From Gigaspora margarita (taxonomy: Eukaryota > Glomeromycota > Glomeromycetes > Diversisporales > Gigasporaceae): a stretch of DNA of 64,000 nt. The notes below the pieces were generated by a model. It ran no database searches, had not been told where the DNA came from, and saw nothing but the letters and a program-made list of their open reading frames with translations. Within the stretch, counting starts at the first letter, position 1. The number at the start of each line of letters is the position of its first letter. Both the position numbers and the translations under genes were made by a program. This document shows positions 22,345-34,990 of the stretch, one piece after another. Location of the stretch: contig WTPW01000371.1 of assembly GCA_009809945.1 (NCBI GenBank), forward strand, positions 156,541 to 220,540, read 5' to 3'.

Positions 22345-24440
22345 TATATTTTTTTAGAAGTATAGAAAAAAAGATCAATAAAAATAATTATAAAGTTTAT
22401 TGTAATTTGTGTCAATACATTGGGCAAGATTGATGGGAAGCAACCTTTTTTCAAATAAAAAAATAGAGTAATTGTATACTTTAAAAAAAATACATAAATT
22501 TATGAAATATACAATACTCAAAAGAAAAACACTTGTTTAATAATAAATTAAGTAATCTAGTAAGAATAAATTAATTCAATTTAATTTATTTAAGTTACTG
22601 TATATTAAATATATATTAATATTTTTTCTTCAGGTTTGCTATATAATACTATAACTATTTTATCACAATTATTTACTTAAAAAACTATTGTATGATACTC
22701 CTTTTTCTTTGGCCCACTTGATAATTATATTGTATATTTATTACAAAAGAATTATAAAAAATATAAAGTTCTTTTGTTAAACCTTACTATTGTTTGTAGT
22801 TGGGCTTTTAATTGGATAAATAAACCAAAAGCACATAAATTATTTGATTTTTAAACCTTCTAATAAAGCTTCTGGACTGTTAAACTCTTTTTGATAATTG
22901 CTGGTTCTGAATATGATATGGAAATGTATAAAGCTCTTTATAAAAATTTAGTTAGTACTACTTTTACATTTGATGAATAGACAAATTTTAATAATAGACA
23001 ACTGATAGGTATAATATTAGTATAGATAGAAAAAGTTATATTAAAGTAATAAAAAAAAACAGAAAATATAGTTGATAAATATAAATGTAAATATATTTGC
23101 AATTGTTACAGATAGTACAGAGTTATATGCTCTAGATATTTTCATTTTTTATCTAATTTATATTGGTCTCTAATTTTAATTATATATATAATTTTATATT
23201 AATAGGCAAAATTATAGAGATATTGTATTTCTTCTCTGTTATGCCCACTAGTCAAATCTGTGTATAGGTGAAGTTTTTAAAGAATCAACTAATTTAAAAT
23301 GTACAATAGATAAAGTGATTCAGTTAGCTATATATTTTTAAAAATGCAAATAATGAATATTTTATTAAGCAATTATGTAATTAACAAAAAAATAACCTAT
23401 AAAAAAAATTTAGAGTTGTTGTTCCAAGTGAAACAAACTAGAATAGCAATTATTTCCTTGTAACTAACCTTTTAAAACCAAACAAGCATTATAAGTACAT
23501 TAATAATTCTTTACAAATTTAATGATCTAGTTTCATAATCTTGTTAAATTAAATTTTTCAAAATATTAAAAAAATTTTGACTATATATTAGCCATATATA
23601 TTTTATAAAAAATTTATATATAGTCAAATTTCTATGTACTCTCTAAATGCATACTCGAATTCTGATCTAGTTAAAGAGATCTAACTATATATAAAATTAG
23701 AAAATAAAATTAAACCCAGACTGCTAAAATATTTTAAATTTGAACTTCTAAATATTTTTATTTTAGATCTTGCAATAAATTTTTAACTATCTTATTCTCA
23801 AAATTTATGAAAATCTGGTAATAATTTTGCAATTCATTGTGAAAATTTTCAAATTATTGCTACTAATTCATTTTGGTCTGATTTAGTAATAATTGCAGAA
23901 ATCTTATATTGTACTATAAAATACTAAATATTTTACAATGTGCAATACAATTTTAATACAAATTATACACAGTATTGCATATTTAGTCAATTTTGAAATA
24001 TTTATACTGACTTGGAACTTTTTGAAAAAATATTAACCAGATTAGAAAAAAGGTGGAATAACTGAAAAAATTAATTCTTATTTAGCATTCAGAATATCAA
24101 TTAATATATTTTAGAGATAGCTAAGTAATTGATTATCCAAGTTAAAAAATATTTATTTATTACCACAAAGCCTGGTTAGAAAAAGATCCTACTTGCATTT
24201 TGAGCAAATTTAATAATTTTTTTAAAAAAGTTTATCTGTTTAATAATAGTACTTTTAACCAATTCAAAAATAATATATAAGTTTTTGAAATTTTGTTAGC
24301 TCTTTAATAAATGAATTAGGTTTAGTAGTATGCTAATTGTATAAAATTTGTATTAATGCTATTGCTATTAAGTATTTATAGAATTGTATAAGTTTTATTC
24401 AAACTAGCCAAAGAAATTGACTACCTGTAATTTTATTTTA
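22345..24440 (+). pseudogene. Decayed hAT-family transposase
   Basis: Fragments in changing frames along the plus strand spell an ancient hAT transposase. A Cys-X2-Cys fragment (YKVYCNLCQYIG) near 22410 may be the BED finger. The fragments IVTDSTELYALDIF (about 23105), NANNEYFIKQLC (23345) and VVVPSETN (23420) follow. Further on are NSFWSDLVIIAEIL (23870), FEKILTRLEKRWNN (24030) and YYHKAWLEKDPTCIL (24155). Then FNNFFKKVYLFNNSTFNQF runs to 24280, with the usual C-terminal region to about 24440. Their order matches the RNase H-like fold and C-terminal dimerisation region of fungal hAT proteins. Numerous stops and frameshifts make it inactive. No clear element ends were recognised around it. 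Confidence 0.6.
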
Positions 24441-24506
24441 TTATTTTTTTATAGCCATTTTTAATACTAGTAACCCAAACTATTATATATATATTTCAAA
24501 CTATAT

Positions 24507-24919
24507 AATAATTAGTATTACAGTCAAATCTTCACAATTGCAATATGTACACAAACAAGCCTAAAATGTGCATTTAGAGAGGTATTGCTTTTAGAAAGAG
24601 CTGATTAAATTGTAGCTTTAAAAATTAGATTATAAAGTTTGTATAACTTGCTTTAAATGTTGTGTAAACTACTTTAAATACTAAAATTTGATTGGTTATA
24701 TGCATTTAGAGAAGTAGTTTTATATAGAAAAATTAAATATATACTAATTTTGATTATTATTTTAAATTAATAAAAATAATATTAAAATTATTTTAATTTA
24801 TATGCAAATTTTTACAAAAAAAAAACTTTTATTAAAGTACAAAAACTTATTTTATAAACAAATTTTTAGTTATTAGAAGCTTTTAAAACAAACCAAAAAA
24901 AATTAAAGAATATTAAAAA
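24507..24919. other. Stretch with pogo-like end motifs, otherwise unexplained
   Basis: TACAGTCAAATCTTCACAAT (24509) and GCATTTAGAGAGGTATTG (24571), with another GCATTTAGAGAAGTA at 24702, resemble the ends of pogo-type elements such as 43631-45084. A complete element cannot be delimited. Confidence 0.3.
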
Positions 24920-25227
24920 AAGTGGTTTGGCACTAGATTTTATACAAATTAAATTGACTAGGTTGATTAAGAAAAAATTATTCTTCAGACCAAGGTGGTT
25001 CTAAAGGTGATAAGAAAATCAAAATCTCTTTTTATAACCTTACCATTTTTGATAATATAAATTACATAATTTAGACAATCATTGTAAAACTTTAATAGGC
25101 TATAAAAAGATCTATAGGACCATTTTTTATAGTTTTACTACCTTTAGAACACCTTGTCTAGAAAACAATATTTACTTAATTGGCCTAGTCAATTTACTTA
25201 TTGTCTAATCTGGTTTCAGAGCACTTA
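24920..25227. mobile_element. Hairpin element, tandem copy 1
   Basis: Nearly the whole 308 bp folds back. The left arm (AAATTGACTAGG..GATTAAG..ATTATT...CAAGGTGGTTCTAAAGGTG) is matched by the reverse complement of the right arm. It is followed after 35 bp by a second copy of the same family. Confidence 0.7.
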
Positions 25228-25262
25228 TTATTTATTTTTAAAAATATAAAAATAAATAAATA

Positions 25263-25570
25263 AGTGTATTAGAACCAGATTTTGTACTAAATAAATTAAC
25301 TAGGCTAATTAAGTAATATTATTTTATAAATCAAGGCAGTTCTAAAAGTGGTAAGATTATTTAAAAGCCTCTTAAAGTTTTATAACAATTGTTTATATAA
25401 ATTATATAATTTAAACAATATTATAAACTTTGAGAAGCAATAAAAAGAAATATACTTTAGACTGTTTTTAATGAACTTATCATCTTTAGAACCATCTAGG
25501 TTTGGAAAGCAATATTGTTTTAATCATTCTTGTCAGGTTACTTAGTGCTAAATATAGTTCTAGAATAGTT
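25263..25570. mobile_element. Hairpin element, tandem copy 2
   Basis: It has the same arm wording as the preceding copy (AAATTAACTAGGCTAATTAAG, AAGGCAGTTCTAAAAGTGG) and its inverted counterpart on the right. Length 308 bp, equal to the first copy. The two lie in the same general orientation, but each is nearly symmetric. Confidence 0.7.
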
Positions 25571-25607
25571 TTATTTATTTTATAAATACAGAATATATAT
25601 ACAATAT

Positions 25608-25880
25608 ATATCAGATATGATATAGGGTCTTTGGCTTGAAAATGATCTTATAGTCCTATATAGATTTTATAAATAAAAATTAAAATTTCTAGCTATTCAG
25701 TAATCTGATTTAAATAAATTTTTAATTATTTTGTAAAATTTAGAATGTTTTACAAAATAAAAAAAGTTAATTTGAATTGGATTACTAGATAGCTAAAGAT
25801 TTTAATTTTTAATTATAAAATCTGCATAGTTTTGTATAGTTATTTTTAAGGCAAAGACCCTATATTAGTTATCTGATTTT
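25608..25880. mobile_element. Hairpin MITE with TCAGATA..ATATAGGGTCTTTG ends
   Basis: The left end TCAGATATGATATAGGGTCT and minus-strand right end TCAGATAACTAATATAGGGT continue through TTTG(C/G)CTT, and the arms go on pairing to a centre near 25745. About 273 bp, non-coding. Confidence 0.7.
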
Positions 25881-25910
25881 TATATATAAATTTTTTATAT
25901 ATAAAATTTT

Positions 25911-27692
25911 AATAAAATATATATATAATTACTATAAACTTTGAAGCAATAATGTTTTTCAATCTACATATTAATTTAAAATTATATTTTACAACTATAT
26001 AGAGCAAAAAAGAAAAATTAATTTAACTTTTGTGCCAAGTTAACAGTTTTGCCATTTTTGCACAAATCAAAAATATAGCTTTGCCAAAAACAAATATTTG
26101 GCAATTTTAAAATGATAAATATATGTAAAAACTTGCTTTGAACAAATGTACTTAGGAGATAGTAATAGTTTACCTTGTAAAAAAAATAGATTATTTATGT
26201 GCTAAAGTTAAAATTTTTAGTTTATTAATATAAACCTTTTTTTAATTAGAATAATCTACTTTGGGTTCTAAGCAAAGTTGTTCAGTATGTAATTTTATTT
26301 GGGCTTAAGATTAATATGCATTTTTTGAACCTTTTACTGAGGTTTTAAATTTAGAAAAAAAATTTTTTCTAAAAATTTTTAATTAATAATTTGCTACTCA
26401 ACAGAAATATAATTTTATTGTAATGTAATACAGATCACTACATAAATCCTATATATATGGAATGATAAAATTTTTGCATGTTCATTTAAAAAAAAAACTT
26501 ATTATTTACTAAGTTGACAAGTAAAGTTAATTAATTAAAAAATATAGAGCTCACCAAAATAAATCTAATAGTAGTTAGAATAATCAAACCAACCCAGTAG
26601 GTACCATGATATATTTGAAAAACTATTGGTCAACTATATAAAATTTCTATATAAACAAACAATTTTATATAGAAATTTTATATAGTCTGCCAGTTGTTTT
26701 TTGAAGATATCTTGAAACACACTAGACTAATTTGGATAATATTACTACTATTATATTTGTTTCAGTAAGCTTGACTTTTAATTAATTAGCTTTGCTTGTT
26801 ACTTAGTAAAATAAAAGTTTGACTTGAATGATTGTAGCATTCTATAAATATAGATAGAATTTACAGGATCTTGGGCATCTCTTATATAGGTCATAACAGG
26901 GTTTGGCCAATTTTGATCTAATTTGCTAAAAATAACAAAACTATATTTGTTTAAATAACTTTTGATCTGGTGATCAGAATTGAATAAACTTTTTTTGTTA
27001 GATGAGCCTTACTGCGAGCTTTATTTTAAAAAAAATTTCATTCAAATTAGACTACTGAATACCAAGTTAATTGCCAAAAACTATTTTTTTTGCTTTTTAA
27101 AATTTGGAGGGTTTTTGCCAAAATGTAACATATAACATCTGAACTAGATAGATATCCAGGTCCTGGATTTATATAGTGATCTGTATTACATTATACTATG
27201 AATATTCTTCTGTTGAGTGAAGAATTAGAAAAAAAATTTTCTAACTTTACCCCATTTTATACTTAGTAAAAGGGTCAAAAATGCATTTTGATCTTAAACA
27301 TAAGTAGATTTATATACTAAACAACTTTCTTTAAGAACCCAAAATAGATTACTTTAATAAAAAAAAGTTTTATATTGATAAGCTAAAAATTTTAATTTTA
27401 GCACATAGATAATCTATTTTTTTACAAGGTAATTAAATTACTTTTGTCACCTAAATAAAGTTGGTCAAAGTATATTTTTACATATATTTATTATTTTAAA
27501 ATTAGCAAATATTTGGTTTTGACAAACTTACATTTTCAATTGTACAAAAAATAGCAAAATTGTATTTTAATAAAAAAATTAAGTTTATTTTCTTTATTTT
27601 GCTTTTTATAAATGCAAAATTTAATTTCAAAATTAATATATTGATTGAGAAACATTATTGCTTCAAATTTTATAGTAATTTTGTAAATATTT
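25911..27692. repeat. Large imperfect palindrome (about 0.5-kb arms)
   Basis: Left arm about 25911-26452 and right arm about 27160-27692 are inverted copies. TTTGAAGCAATAATGTTT, the CTTAGG..CTAAGCAAAGTTGTTCA block and CAGATCACTACATAAATCC all find reverse complements in the same spacing. The central 700 bp includes another hairpin element (26490-26820). The arms contain weak relatives of the AACAAGTTTACTTAG end motif. Confidence 0.65.
26490..26820. mobile_element. Hairpin element nested in the large palindrome
   Basis: The arms at 26497-26590 (TTTACTAAGTTGACAAGTAAAG, AATAATAGTAGTTAGAATAAT in reduced form) and 26735-26818 pair in inverted order. A second perfect inner stem (TATATAAAATTTCTATATAA against TTATATAGAAATTTTATATA) occupies 26630-26685. 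It lies off-centre in the enclosing palindrome and interrupts its symmetry, suggesting a later insertion. Confidence 0.6.
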
Positions 27693-29016
27693 TAATTACA
27701 ACTAATATTGTGTACCAAATTAAATAACTAATATATATAGAATATGTATTCAATATAAGTATAATATTTTGCATCAATTTTATACATATTAGATACTTGA
27801 TAGCAGTGTTTAAAATTTAGTTTTCTTATAATTTTTTGGAGAACACTCAATATTTTTTAAGAACATTAATAAAAAATATAATGTCTTTTAATTGAGAACA
27901 TTTTTTAACAATAAGATGTTCTCAAAAAGAACATTAATAATTTTTTTGTTCTTAATAATATTATTAAAAATAATACAATAAGTTAATATATAATGTCTTT
28001 ATATTTATTTAAATACTATAATTAGTATTTAAATTTTGATATTTTTATATTCTCAAAGAGCATTAAAAGTTTTTTTAAAAATATTAATAGTTAAAATAAA
28101 TTTTACTATCTGATAAATTTTTGTATAGATATAATGTTTTTAATGTTATACTTATTATATAATTAAACTATTATAACTTATTTTATTATATAATAATCTG
28201 GTTTAGGCTTTTAAATAAAATTGTAGACAAGAACTTATTAATTTTAATAGTACTTTAATACAGAAATTGGCCAAGTAAATCATGATTTGTTTATTTTTTA
28301 ATTTTTGTAACTATAGTTCAGATAGCAAAAGCATTTACTTTTTATTAATAAAAACCTTAAATTATTATAGCTTTTTAAAAAAGTTAAATCAAAAAATCCT
28401 TTGACAATTAATAGACTTTTAACTAATCTATATTTCTGTTAGAGGATTTTTTATTATTTTATGATTTAAAAAAATTATTAAGAGTTAAATAATAATTTAT
28501 AAAATTGGCATTTAATATAAAATATATATATATAATTGGATTTTAATAATTTTGTATTTGTTAAATTATCTTACTGAGACAGTTATTTTGTAGTAAAATT
28601 ATCTAAAATGGACCAGTAGATCAAAAATTATTGCTATTAAATAATTGGCTACAATACCTCTTTTCTTTAAAATTTAGTTTTTATATTCTATTTGTGTACT
28701 AAGTATTTATATCTAGAACTATATATAATATAAAGATTTTTTTGCAATAATTTATTCTTTATTAAGCATAGTTCAAATAATAAAATTGTATAAAAATCTA
28801 TTTGTTTATTAAAAAGTTTTATTAGTAAAAACTTTAATCTAGTCCCAACTCCCTTATAACTTATTTAACTTTTGCTTAGATTTTTTTTCTTTAAATAAAT
28901 AAAAAAGAACTCGTATCTTCTTTATTAATTTTAAGTTTATATACATATAAATTTAATATACAATACATTAATATATTACCTAGTACATGAACATGCTATT
29001 TAACATACTAAGTGCT
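27693..29016. other. AT-rich stretch, nothing recognised
   Basis: Both strands were read for coding remnants and long inverted repeats. Only short AGAACATT/AATGTTCT repeats (27840-27960) and weak inverted runs were seen. Confidence 0.4.
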
Positions 29017-29024
29017 ATTAGCAA

Positions 29025-29806
29025 CAGTGTTGGTATTTGGACTATGTTCAATAAAAATTTTATTTGGACTTGAACAGGACCCAAATATATATATATAGAT
29101 AGGTCAGGTATTAGTTTGCTTATTTTGGGGGTTTTTTGCAGACCATTTCTATTTATAGTAATTTTTTGCTTATTTTCTGCAAATTTTTCTATTTTTAGAA
29201 GTTGTCTAAAGCCATGTATTCATTTAACATTTTTGTGCAAATCAATTAACCAAAGTTGTGAAATTTTGTTTATACAAATTAGCTCTAAAAAAACAAAATA
29301 CAAAAAAATGCAAGAACATAAAAATAGTAGTTCAAAACTGTCTTAGGCCAATAATAAAAAATGATAAAAAGGCAATTTTACCTCTATGTTTGTTCTAACC
29401 CCAATCCTAATACTAAACAGGCTCTAACCCTAATTTTCAACTAAATTTTCAAAAAATCACATAGGTACAAGCTTTAGCCATTCTCTATTTTTAGTAATTT
29501 TATAATAACCTAACCTATCTGTATATTTTGGGATTCTACTTGAACAAATATAAACATAAACTAATTCAATTAGTATTCATGTTCACATCTTATCTTTGCT
29601 AGAATTTTTGAAATATTCCAAAGTTTGGTCCAAATTTTAGGCTCAATTTTGTTTTATATTTGAAATATTCTGGAGCTGCTACCTATGCATTTTATTTGGA
29701 ATAAGTATCTTATATTCAATAAAAAAATATAAACAATATGAACAAAGTCTATAAATGTTCATATCCAATAGTCCATATTGTTTATATCTATATTTTGCCA
29801 ACACTA
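29025..29806. mobile_element. hAT-type non-autonomous element, perfect 8-bp TSD
   Basis: The element starts CAGTGTTGG and ends CCAACACTA. It is flanked on both sides by ATTAGCAA (29017-29024 and 29807-29814), a perfect 8-bp hAT duplication. Subterminal motifs (TATTTGGACT/AATAGTCCATATTG, GAAC/GTTC) recur near both ends. The 782-bp interior has only a 76-residue low-complexity ORF. Confidence 0.85.
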
Positions 29807-31624
29807 ATTAGCAATAATTCTGATAAGTCTAACATATTGATGTACTATCTAGAATTCTTATAATTTTTACTCCTTAATATGCATATATGCTAATATATTA
29901 ACATGTTATGAAAATTTTACAAAAGGAGTTGATCATCAAGTATAGACAAAGTTATCTATACTAAATAAAGAAAAAAAGATATAAATACAAATAGAAATAA
30001 ACTAATCTGAAAATTTGAATCTCTAGTTACAAATTTGAATTCGTAACTATATTTAAGTTAGTATATATATACATATAGCATTTTTATACTGGCCAATAAC
30101 AGAGACAGCATGCAGTACATATTTTCTGAGTCACATGAGGTAGATCACTTTTTGTCACGTAATTATCACCTGCAGATCACAATATGTTATATAAATAAAA
30201 AGGGAATTTTTGTGCGTGAACGATTTATGATGACATTTCTCTTCTTAATTAATTGCGTTATATTTTGATAATGGCTAACTATTAACATTATCCAATTCAA
30301 TAAAAAATAGTATTAATGAACAAACTAAAGTGTGAGAAATTTGGCTTGTATTTTGATTAATAAGTATTATTGATTCTTCTCTAAATTTGTTAATTTACTC
30401 TGAAATCTGACCTTTTTTCTTTATTTCAGTTTAGATTTTGAATCTTTTTCTCAAGATTAAAATGTGAATTATATTAAGTCTCAAATTTAGGATCTTCAAA
30501 TTGAGAAAAACGAAATTTTATCCTTTATGTAAAACTCACTACTATACACTACAAATACTATACGAAAATCAACTTAACTACCCTATTTAAACTCTAATAA
30601 TAGTAAAGCTTCTATTGAGGTGTAAATAGACTTGGTCTGAGTAACTAGGGTCAAAATAGAGCTCTAGATTATGTCACGAGACTCTAATTATAAGGTAGAC
30701 TAATACGAATTCACTTATTGAAAGGTTATTGGTTTATAATAATCAGTTTATTCAAATGTCTAGCAGGGGATAACTACCAATGATAACACTTTTACTTTAA
30801 TTTTGAAGGTTATTACTCTACAACATTGTACTCTAAAGCTTTGAACTCTACTGAGTTCTTGCTTCAAAGACTTTGAGCTCACAAGCTGCAGAACTTGAAG
30901 ACAAAAGATATCATATTTATACTTTTACTTGACTGCACTAATTCTACTTTCATACTTGCATAAATTTGATATATTGCATAAATTGAATTTATCAACTCTT
31001 CAAACTGGGTAAAACAGGTAATTTTGTTTACTATACTAAGAAACTAAGAAACTACAGAACTATATTTGGGAGTTATGTTAATTCTTACATATTGACTAAA
31101 AAGATATGTCTAAAAATGACAATCTGGATAGAATAATAATAGAAAAAAAAATTGACGTGACTTTACACTATCACAATGTACAATGAGTTAAAACAGGTTA
31201 TTGGTAGTTGTTTTCTGAATTATTGCTATCACAGTATTAATAACGATTTGGTATAAAAATTTTTATAATTAGAATTAAATACTATATTCTATTCTTTCAA
31301 AATATTGTACTATTGTTTTATTAGTCTAATTTTATGTATTAATTAAATTTACATACGAATAAAATAAAAAATCTAACTATTCTATATGCTATTATTTATA
31401 GTTGAGTGATATAGACTTTAAGTAGAATGTTCGAAATAGTATAACTATTTTCTTGTAATTAAAAATTTAATGGATGCAATAATTATTGCAAAAACATAGT
31501 TCACGGCTTTGCACTCCAAGTATTACCATGCTTTAAATTAAGCTATAATGACTTTATGTCATTTATCATGGTAAATACCCAGTCCATATTAGTAACTACA
31601 TTTCTTACATGTCATAAATTATTA

Positions 31625-33937
31625 AGAGAGAACTCCTCTCTAAGATGATTTGATAAATACTCTAGTGCAACTACCTTAATTTTATACTATTGATAAAGCT
31701 CTGAATTGGCATTTTCATCATCACTATCAGCAGAAAAAGCCATATTGGATTGCAACTGTAAATCCAATTCAGTGTAAGAATTTCTTTTGGTTTACTACTA
31801 TTTCAAATAAGAAACAGATAATCTGTTCGTCTTTTGAAATTATTGTGAAGAAGTCAGATTTCTTCTGGATTTTGCAACTTCACTTTTTCAATTGCATGGT
31901 GAATTAGATACTTGCAAATAAGGAAGTGACTATGTAAAAATGAGGGACAGTTACATATCCAGTAATCCAAATTAATTGCATAATGTTCTTCTACACTATC
32001 AGCAATTGGCTTTGTAGCAAGTTGGTTCCAACTTTTTTAAAATTTATTAAACCACTTTGGTGTTGCTCAGCCAAGACTTATTTGTTGAAAACGAGTAGCC
32101 TGATCAGGTAAAACATGTGAACAAATAATCATACAAGAAAATCTAATTGTGGTCAGTTAAAATGATGGAGGTAACAATGTTTGAGCACTTTCCAGTGCAA
32201 TTCAATCATTATATTGGTTTTTCCAATAGGTATTGTCACTCGCATTGAATGGGCCCAGAGACACTATCGAGACTTTTTATACTATGAAAACTATAAATAT
32301 GACCATAATAATACAAGATGTTTTTAATATAAAAATCATATATTTCATGCACTGCATCATCTCTAATTTCTTTAGATGCTAAAAATTTATCATCAGCATT
32401 AACAGGTATTTTTGGGTGCATGTTAAAATGTTTTTTAATAATATTTATAATATCTTTTTGTAGATTTAACAGGCAAACTTGATAATATTCTGGCTCAGTA
32501 TTTTTTAAATCTAGAATAAAATTAGGGCTAATAAAATCGAACTCATTAGTAGCTTCTTCAGGCTGATACCTTATATATTGTATCTGCTTTTTACTTTTTA
32601 ATTTTTCTATTATTGCTCGATCAATATGCTATTGATATAATTGTATGTTAGCATTTGGCCATGCTTTTTTTGCTGCATTTATCTCAGTAAAATCTTTATC
32701 TATGTAGAAATAAGTTGGATTTATTCCATAGCTTCAAACTGAATTAAAAAAGCTGGCAAGAGCATTTGTTTTTAAATACTCTTGTGATTCTTTTTCTTGG
32801 CTATTTATAGTATTTAGTATTAGGTATGCTAGTAGGAATCCAGCACTATAAATATTGCCAATTAACTATACAATTCAAACTAACCTTTTACAGTTTTATA
32901 AGCTGCATCACAATGAACTTCTAATGCAGATAGAATAAGGCTAGGAAGAGTGTTATAAAGCATAGTGCAGTTACTTTATTTGTCATTAATTCAAAACAAA
33001 GTTTGCAACCTGATGCATGATTTGTCTTAAAAAAGTTATGTGATAAAATAATATGGACATCATCCATTTTGTATGAATCTTGTGCAAATGTTGACCACCA
33101 ATAATGAATTTGTTTGTCTGTAATACTTAAAATATCAAATTTATTGCAGAGTATAGCTCAAATTTGAACTGGATCTAGATGAAAATTTGCTGAATTTCTT
33201 GTTTAATTTCTTCTGGAGTTGAGATATTTTCTGGTTTTTTATGAAGAATGTTATGATGAAGTTTTATTATTGCTTCTATTGCAGGTACGTCAATATGAAT
33301 GGTCAATTTGCCATGGAAATCAAATCTAACAATTCTTTTTCTATTTGATTGCTTATATTCTCACTCCAATTCATAGCATTGAGAACATGCGAAATAATAT
33401 GTGGTAACATTAGGGCTGTGTTATTAATCACCTGATTATATTTTATTAGAGGCCTACCCCTCCTCCCCCCCTCCTTAATATAGATTTGGTCAGGTTTCTA
33501 TATATAATTTCAACATTTTTTACCCCCCTCCTCCCCTAAAAACTCATCTGATTTTTGTCACTCCTCTTACTAAACCGAACTGAGATATGTGGTGCTATTG
33601 TAGTAACTAGACATAATCATTACCTTCCTCAATTTTATCTATAATTAATCTTACAATTGATTTAAGGTCAATAAATATTGGCATTAAAAACATATCATCA
33701 ATAAGGTCAATACATATCTCAAATGAAATTTTATTAGTATTTTCAGTATTTGAAATTAGTTTTGCTACATAATTACAAAGAGTATGTGACGGGATTGTTT
33801 CTATAGTAGTCTTAGTTTCATTATTTTCTAATTTTCTTCTTAGAAATAATGCAATTTGAACACGTTTTATTAGTTTTTTCTTTATGGATAAAAGATTCTA
33901 GTAGATAATGATAACTACAAGAAGAACATTTATTCAT
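31625..33937 (-). pseudogene. MULE transposase remnant (copy A)
   Basis: The start codon corresponding to copy B's ATG is at 33937. The same protein segments as in copy B appear in order but are broken by stops, frameshifts and a MITE at 33413-33566: the N-terminal zinc region, the DDE-type core and the SWIM-like CSCPSF segment near 31960. The only readable ORF of any length is a short fragment (32236-32421, MHPKIPVNADDKFLASKEI) that corresponds to copy B around 42804. Confidence 0.65.
33413..33566. mobile_element. PIF/Harbinger-like MITE (family D, copy 2), empty site known
   Basis: Ends GGGCTGTGTTATTAATC and minus-strand GAGGAGTGACAAAAATCAG are flanked by TTA on both sides (33410-33412, 33567-33569). 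MULE copy B has the uninterrupted site (minus strand ATATTACTAAAC near 41815), with a single TTA. This proves the insertion and its 3-bp duplication. C-runs (33456-33473, 33522-33536) are the family's internal blocks. Confidence 0.85.
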
Positions 33938-34135
33938 TTTTGTAGAAAATTTAAAAGAGCAAAGCTGACTATAAAAACTAAAAAAAGATTAAAGTAAAAC
34001 TTAAACAAAACTAAAAGTGAACAATAGAGATATTTATATTCAAATTTCTTGAAGATTAAATACTTTATTATATTAATAATCAATAATAATAATAATAAAT
34101 AATAACAATAATAATAATAATAACAATAATAATCG

Positions 34136-34496
34136 AGTTTACTAAAACGCACCACTGGTGCCAACACCACAATGATTTTTCACCAATCACATTTTTTAAA
34201 TGCAGTGTAATGTAAAGATCTTGTGTAACATAAATTTTTTGCCATTTTGCTATTTTTTTCAAAAATACCTTCTAACTCAAAATTTCATCTATAAAACCAA
34301 CTTTTTTTTTAAAAAAAAAATTCCTTGTGAAATTTCACTATATACTATGCCTCACCCTAACCCCTAACTATTAACTCTCACTTAACATTTATTAAATTCA
34401 ATTTTTGTTTATTTTTTTTGTTTATTTTTTTATATTGATCTTCACATTACACCGCATACTGGTGTTGAACACCAGTGGTGTGTTTTAGTAAACTTG
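34136..34496. mobile_element. MITE family 1, copy 3, in an AAT microsatellite
   Basis: The left end GAGTTTACTAAAACGCACCA, continuing CTGGTG, and minus-strand right end AAGTTTACTAAAACACACCA match over about 35 bp. AAT/TAA microsatellite lies on both outer sides (34083-34133 and 34497-34545), so the element split a pre-existing repeat. The interior carries the family's CACTTAACA/CTAACCC block, its poly-T/poly-A pair and TTGATCTTCACATTACA. A solo end of the family occurs at 53294-53345. Confidence 0.75.
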
Positions 34497-34569
34497 ATAA
34501 TAATAATAATAATAAAAATAAAAATAATAATAATAATAATAATAATATTAGAAGAGCATATAGTTTATT

Positions 34570-34735
34570 TTTTTATAATCTGTACAGATATTGAATTGTT
34601 AATTGTTAAAAATTTGTGCAGAAAATTAAATCTGTGCAAAAAATTGAAAAAAATTTCTTCAATGATTGCTAGCAGAGTCACAAATCTGTATTAATTTTTA
34701 TTAATAATTGTTTTTTTTAGAAACTGTACAGAGTG
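34570..34735. repeat. Dispersed repeat with CTGTACAG motifs (copy 2)
   Basis: Similar in the same orientation to 925-1080: TCTGTACAGAT, TTTGTGCAGAAAATTAAA, AATTTCTTCAATGATTGCTAGCAG, and a closing CTGTACAG. No boundaries were established. Confidence 0.45.
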
Positions 34736-34839
34736 GCACTAAAAAACCTTTCCTGATGGAAAGAAAGATAGGATCACTTTTGTATAGATGACATTACATT
34801 ATTTAAAAATTATATAATATTATTTGTATTTTGAATATT

Positions 34840-34990
34840 AATTAATATTTTTACAATATTTCAAAATTTATTATTTCGAAATATTTTGAAAATATTTGTG
34901 AAATATTTCAAAATTTATTTTGAAATATTTCAGAATTTCAAAATTCAAAATATTTTGAAATAAATTTTGAAATATTTCAAAAGAAATTGC
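34840..34990. repeat. Foldback-like array of GAAATATTTCAAAAT units
   Basis: GAAATATTTC(A/G)(A/G)AAT-type units repeat in both orientations over about 150 bp. They are framed by TGACATTACATTATTT on the left (34787) and TGCATAATGTAATTTC on the right (34989). This looks like another motif-array foldback element, but the ends are not fixed. Confidence 0.4.

Larger units (their letters stand above)
30099..34085 (-). mobile_element. MULE copy A, 5'-truncated
   Basis: Over about 3.8 kb this is an inverted copy of 41285-46962. The 3' terminal repeat is intact at 30099-30182. The 5' terminal repeat and about 1.4 kb of leader are missing, and the truncation point abuts an AAT-type microsatellite (34083-34130). 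A PIF-like MITE (33413-33566) interrupts the coding region. Copy A lacks two insertions present in copy B and so serves as the empty-site reference for them. Confidence 0.75.
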
